The notes beneath the pieces are model-generated. The model was not told where the DNA came from. It saw nothing but the letters and a program-made list of their open reading frames with translations, and made no database searches. A program made the position numbers and the translations under genes. A stretch of 51,304 nucleotides of DNA, taken from Bacillota bacterium. GTDB taxonomy: Bacteria; Bacillota; Sulfobacillia; UBA995; UBA9673. Within the stretch, counting starts at the first letter, position 1; every line of letters begins with the position of its first letter. The DNA lies in contig QZJP01000041.1 in assembly GCA_003599345.1 (NCBI GenBank), positions 1 to 51,304 of the forward strand. Reading direction: 5' to 3'. Below, piece after piece: positions 50,027 to 51,304 of the stretch.

Positions 50027-51304
50027 CTACCCGCCTTCCCCGCCGCCGGGTGAGTCGCCGTCCTGAGGCGGGATCTCGGGGGGAGGCGCGAGAATCGGCT
50101 GGATGACCTCACCCGCGTCACGTAAGGCCTCGGCCGCGTCCTTGATGCCGAGGAGCACCATCTGTATCTCGCGCTGGATGACCCGCTCTATCTCGGGCCA
50201 CCGCGGGTGCTTCGGCAGGCTCTCGGCGTGGAAGGCGATCTCGGCCGCCTTCTGATAGACCGGGTCGCCGTCGAACGGGTCGAGGTCAATAGCGGCGCGC
50301 CGGGCGGGGAACACGTGGTAGCCGCGGGCCAACTCATATTGGGACGCGGCGCTCGTCAGGTAGTTGGCCAGGGCCGCGGCCTGGCTTCTGCGGTAGGCGT
50401 CCCCATGCCGGAAGAGGACGAAACCGGCCGTCCCACCGATGACCGGCGGGGCCGCGGTGTCCGGCCCGGGAACCCCGGCGCCTCCGCCTGGCCCGCCGCC
50501 GTTACTCACCCCGGTGAGCGTGGGGTACTCGGCCACCGCGAAGTTCTTGATCGTCCCCTCCTCCGACCTGAGGTAATCGATGGCCCATGCGGACCACGGC
50601 TCTATGGCCACCTTTTGCTGTTCCGCTCGGGCGAACAGGTCGAACACCGTGCGCACCGCGGCCGTCCCGGTGCTGGGATGGGCAAACCCCTGGCCGTGGA
50701 TGAGGTCGGCGAGGTCTTCGAGAGCGGCAACCGCCTCGGGACTGTCGAACGTGTAGTCCAACAGGTCCTCGGAGAGCGGCCGGGCCCCGCCGGCGTAGAG
50801 GAACGGCCAGACTTCGTAGTAGCCGGGGAGCACGTAGGTGGCGAACCCCCAGACGTCGGTCTTCCTGTCGCCGTCGCGGTCGAAGGTCAACTGCCGGCAG
50901 GTCTCGACGAATTCGTCCCAGGTCCACTTCCCGTCCGCCGGGGGCGTGACTCCTCGTTCGGCAAAGATGTCGAGATTGAGGAGTAGCGCGTGTGCTGTCA
51001 TGGCGACCGGAAAGCCCCAGAGTTGCCCGGCGTGCGTGTAGGAGGCCCTGGCTTCCGGCGAGAGGTCGTCGATGTCCGCGATGAGGTCGTCAGCGGGCTC
51101 GAGGAGTCCCGCCTCTACTTCGGCCAGGCTCACGCCCCCGGAACTGAGGTCGAAGGGAGCCAGATCGGGGAGCCGGCCGGCCTCCTTGGCCGAATCCAGG
51201 AGCGACCTCATGTCCCGCCATTCCACCGGAACGAACACGACCTCCACGAACGGGTGCGCGGCCTCGAACTCCTCCAGCTTGCGTTCCATCCAGTGGTAGC
51301 GGTT
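50027..51304 (-). CDS. Family 1 extracellular solute-binding protein (5' end outside window)
   Basis: At least 425 residues; the frame is still open at the right edge, so signal peptide and start are missing. MalE/UgpB-like features: NRYHWMERKLEEFEAAHP at the visible start, LWGFPVAMTAHALLLNLDIF, WTWDEFVETCRQLT with a DRDGDRKTD loop, and GGTAGFVLFRHG. Such lipoproteins bind oligosaccharides for an ABC importer, whose permeases would lie outside the window or elsewhere. The Pro/Gly/Asp-rich tail is atypical. Confidence 0.9.
   Translation of the reverse strand, partial: NRYHWMERKLEEFEAAHPFVEVVFVPVEWRDMRSLLDSAKEAGRLPDLAPFDLSSGGVSLAEVEAGLLEPADDLIADIDDLSPEARASYTHAGQLWGFPVAMTAHALLLNLDIFAERGVTPPADGKWTWDEFVETCRQLTFDRDGDRKTDVWGFATYVLPGYYEVWPFLYAGGARPLSEDLLDYTFDSPEAVAALEDLADLIHGQGFAHPSTGTAAVRTVFDLFARAEQQKVAIEPWSAWAIDYLRSEEGTIKNFAVAEYPTLTGVSNGGGPGGGAGVPGPDTAAPPVIGGTAGFVLFRHGDAYRRSQAAALANYLTSAASQYELARGYHVFPARRAAIDLDPFDGDPVYQKAAEIAFHAESLPKHPRWPEIERVIQREIQMVLLGIKDAAEALRDAGEVIQPILAPPPEIPPQDGDSPGGGEGG

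Noticed and set aside
1-51304. rRNA, tRNA, prophage or transposon
   Set aside because: No conserved rRNA stretches, tRNA cloverleaf, integrase, transposase or phage structural gene was recognised on either strand.

Overview
The window is about 51 kb of G+C-rich DNA (roughly two thirds G+C by eye), almost completely coding, with nearly all genes on the minus strand. The genes point to a spore-forming, high-GC Bacillota (Firmicutes) lineage. SpoIID, a SpoIIQ-like LytM protein, SpoIIID and an MreB/Mbl homologue sit together. There is a Spo0F-like receiver, a SAM-I riboswitch, strong Shine-Dalgarno sites and frequent TTG starts, and gene order resembles the Bacillus/Clostridium hpf-comF, spoIID-spoIIQ-spoIIID-mbl, tagO-mnaA, sua5-ywlE-rpiB, prfA-prmC, rpmE-rho-tal-spo0F neighbourhoods. 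Three SLH-domain proteins imply an S-layer held on a secondary cell-wall polymer. I cannot name a genus.

Layout. 1-6.4 kb: hpf (cut by the left edge), cold-shock gene, comF, recD2, a membrane GAF-GGDEF cyclase and a short GT2-like protein. 6.5-9.2 kb: metK and a core methionine-synthase-like gene behind a SAM-I riboswitch with its own terminator. 9.2-13.1 kb: mreB/mbl, spoIIID, spoIIQ-like, spoIID, with candidate sigma-E and sigma-F promoters. 13.2-16.8 kb: murA, wecB/mnaA, tagO (wall polymer precursors). 17-22.7 kb: comEB, rpiB, a Sua5-YwlE fusion, prmC, prfA, DUF1385. 22.7-25.8 kb: a polar amino-acid ABC transporter lodged between DUF1385 and rpmE. 26-29.9 kb: rpmE, a LysM-LytM lipoprotein, rho, transaldolase. 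30-39.3 kb: a tight run of an SLH-anchored subtilase, a Spo0F-like receiver, a tandem nitrilase and a six-hairpin glycosidase. 39.4-44.7 kb: a transmembrane Ser/Thr kinase with a non-PASTA ectodomain, a membrane-anchored beta-propeller and an SLH protein. 44.8-51.3 kb: COG2426 membrane protein, ahcY, then on the plus strand a degenerate deacetylase-SLH protein and a phosphohexomutase, and finally a sugar-type binding protein cut by the right edge.

How it fits together. metK, the methionine-synthase-like gene and ahcY cover the activated-methyl cycle. tagO, wecB and murA feed wall and wall-polymer synthesis, on which SLH proteins depend. The spo genes form an engulfment and mother-cell block. 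The least ordinary part is 30-45 kb, where extracytoplasmic sensing (kinase, propeller), an SLH-anchored protease and a Spo0F-like receiver lie on one strand, with a catalytically dead-plus-live nitrilase pair and a glycosidase translationally coupled to the receiver. No rRNA, tRNA, CRISPR array, insertion sequence or prophage was seen. No stretch above 300 bases lacks a gene.
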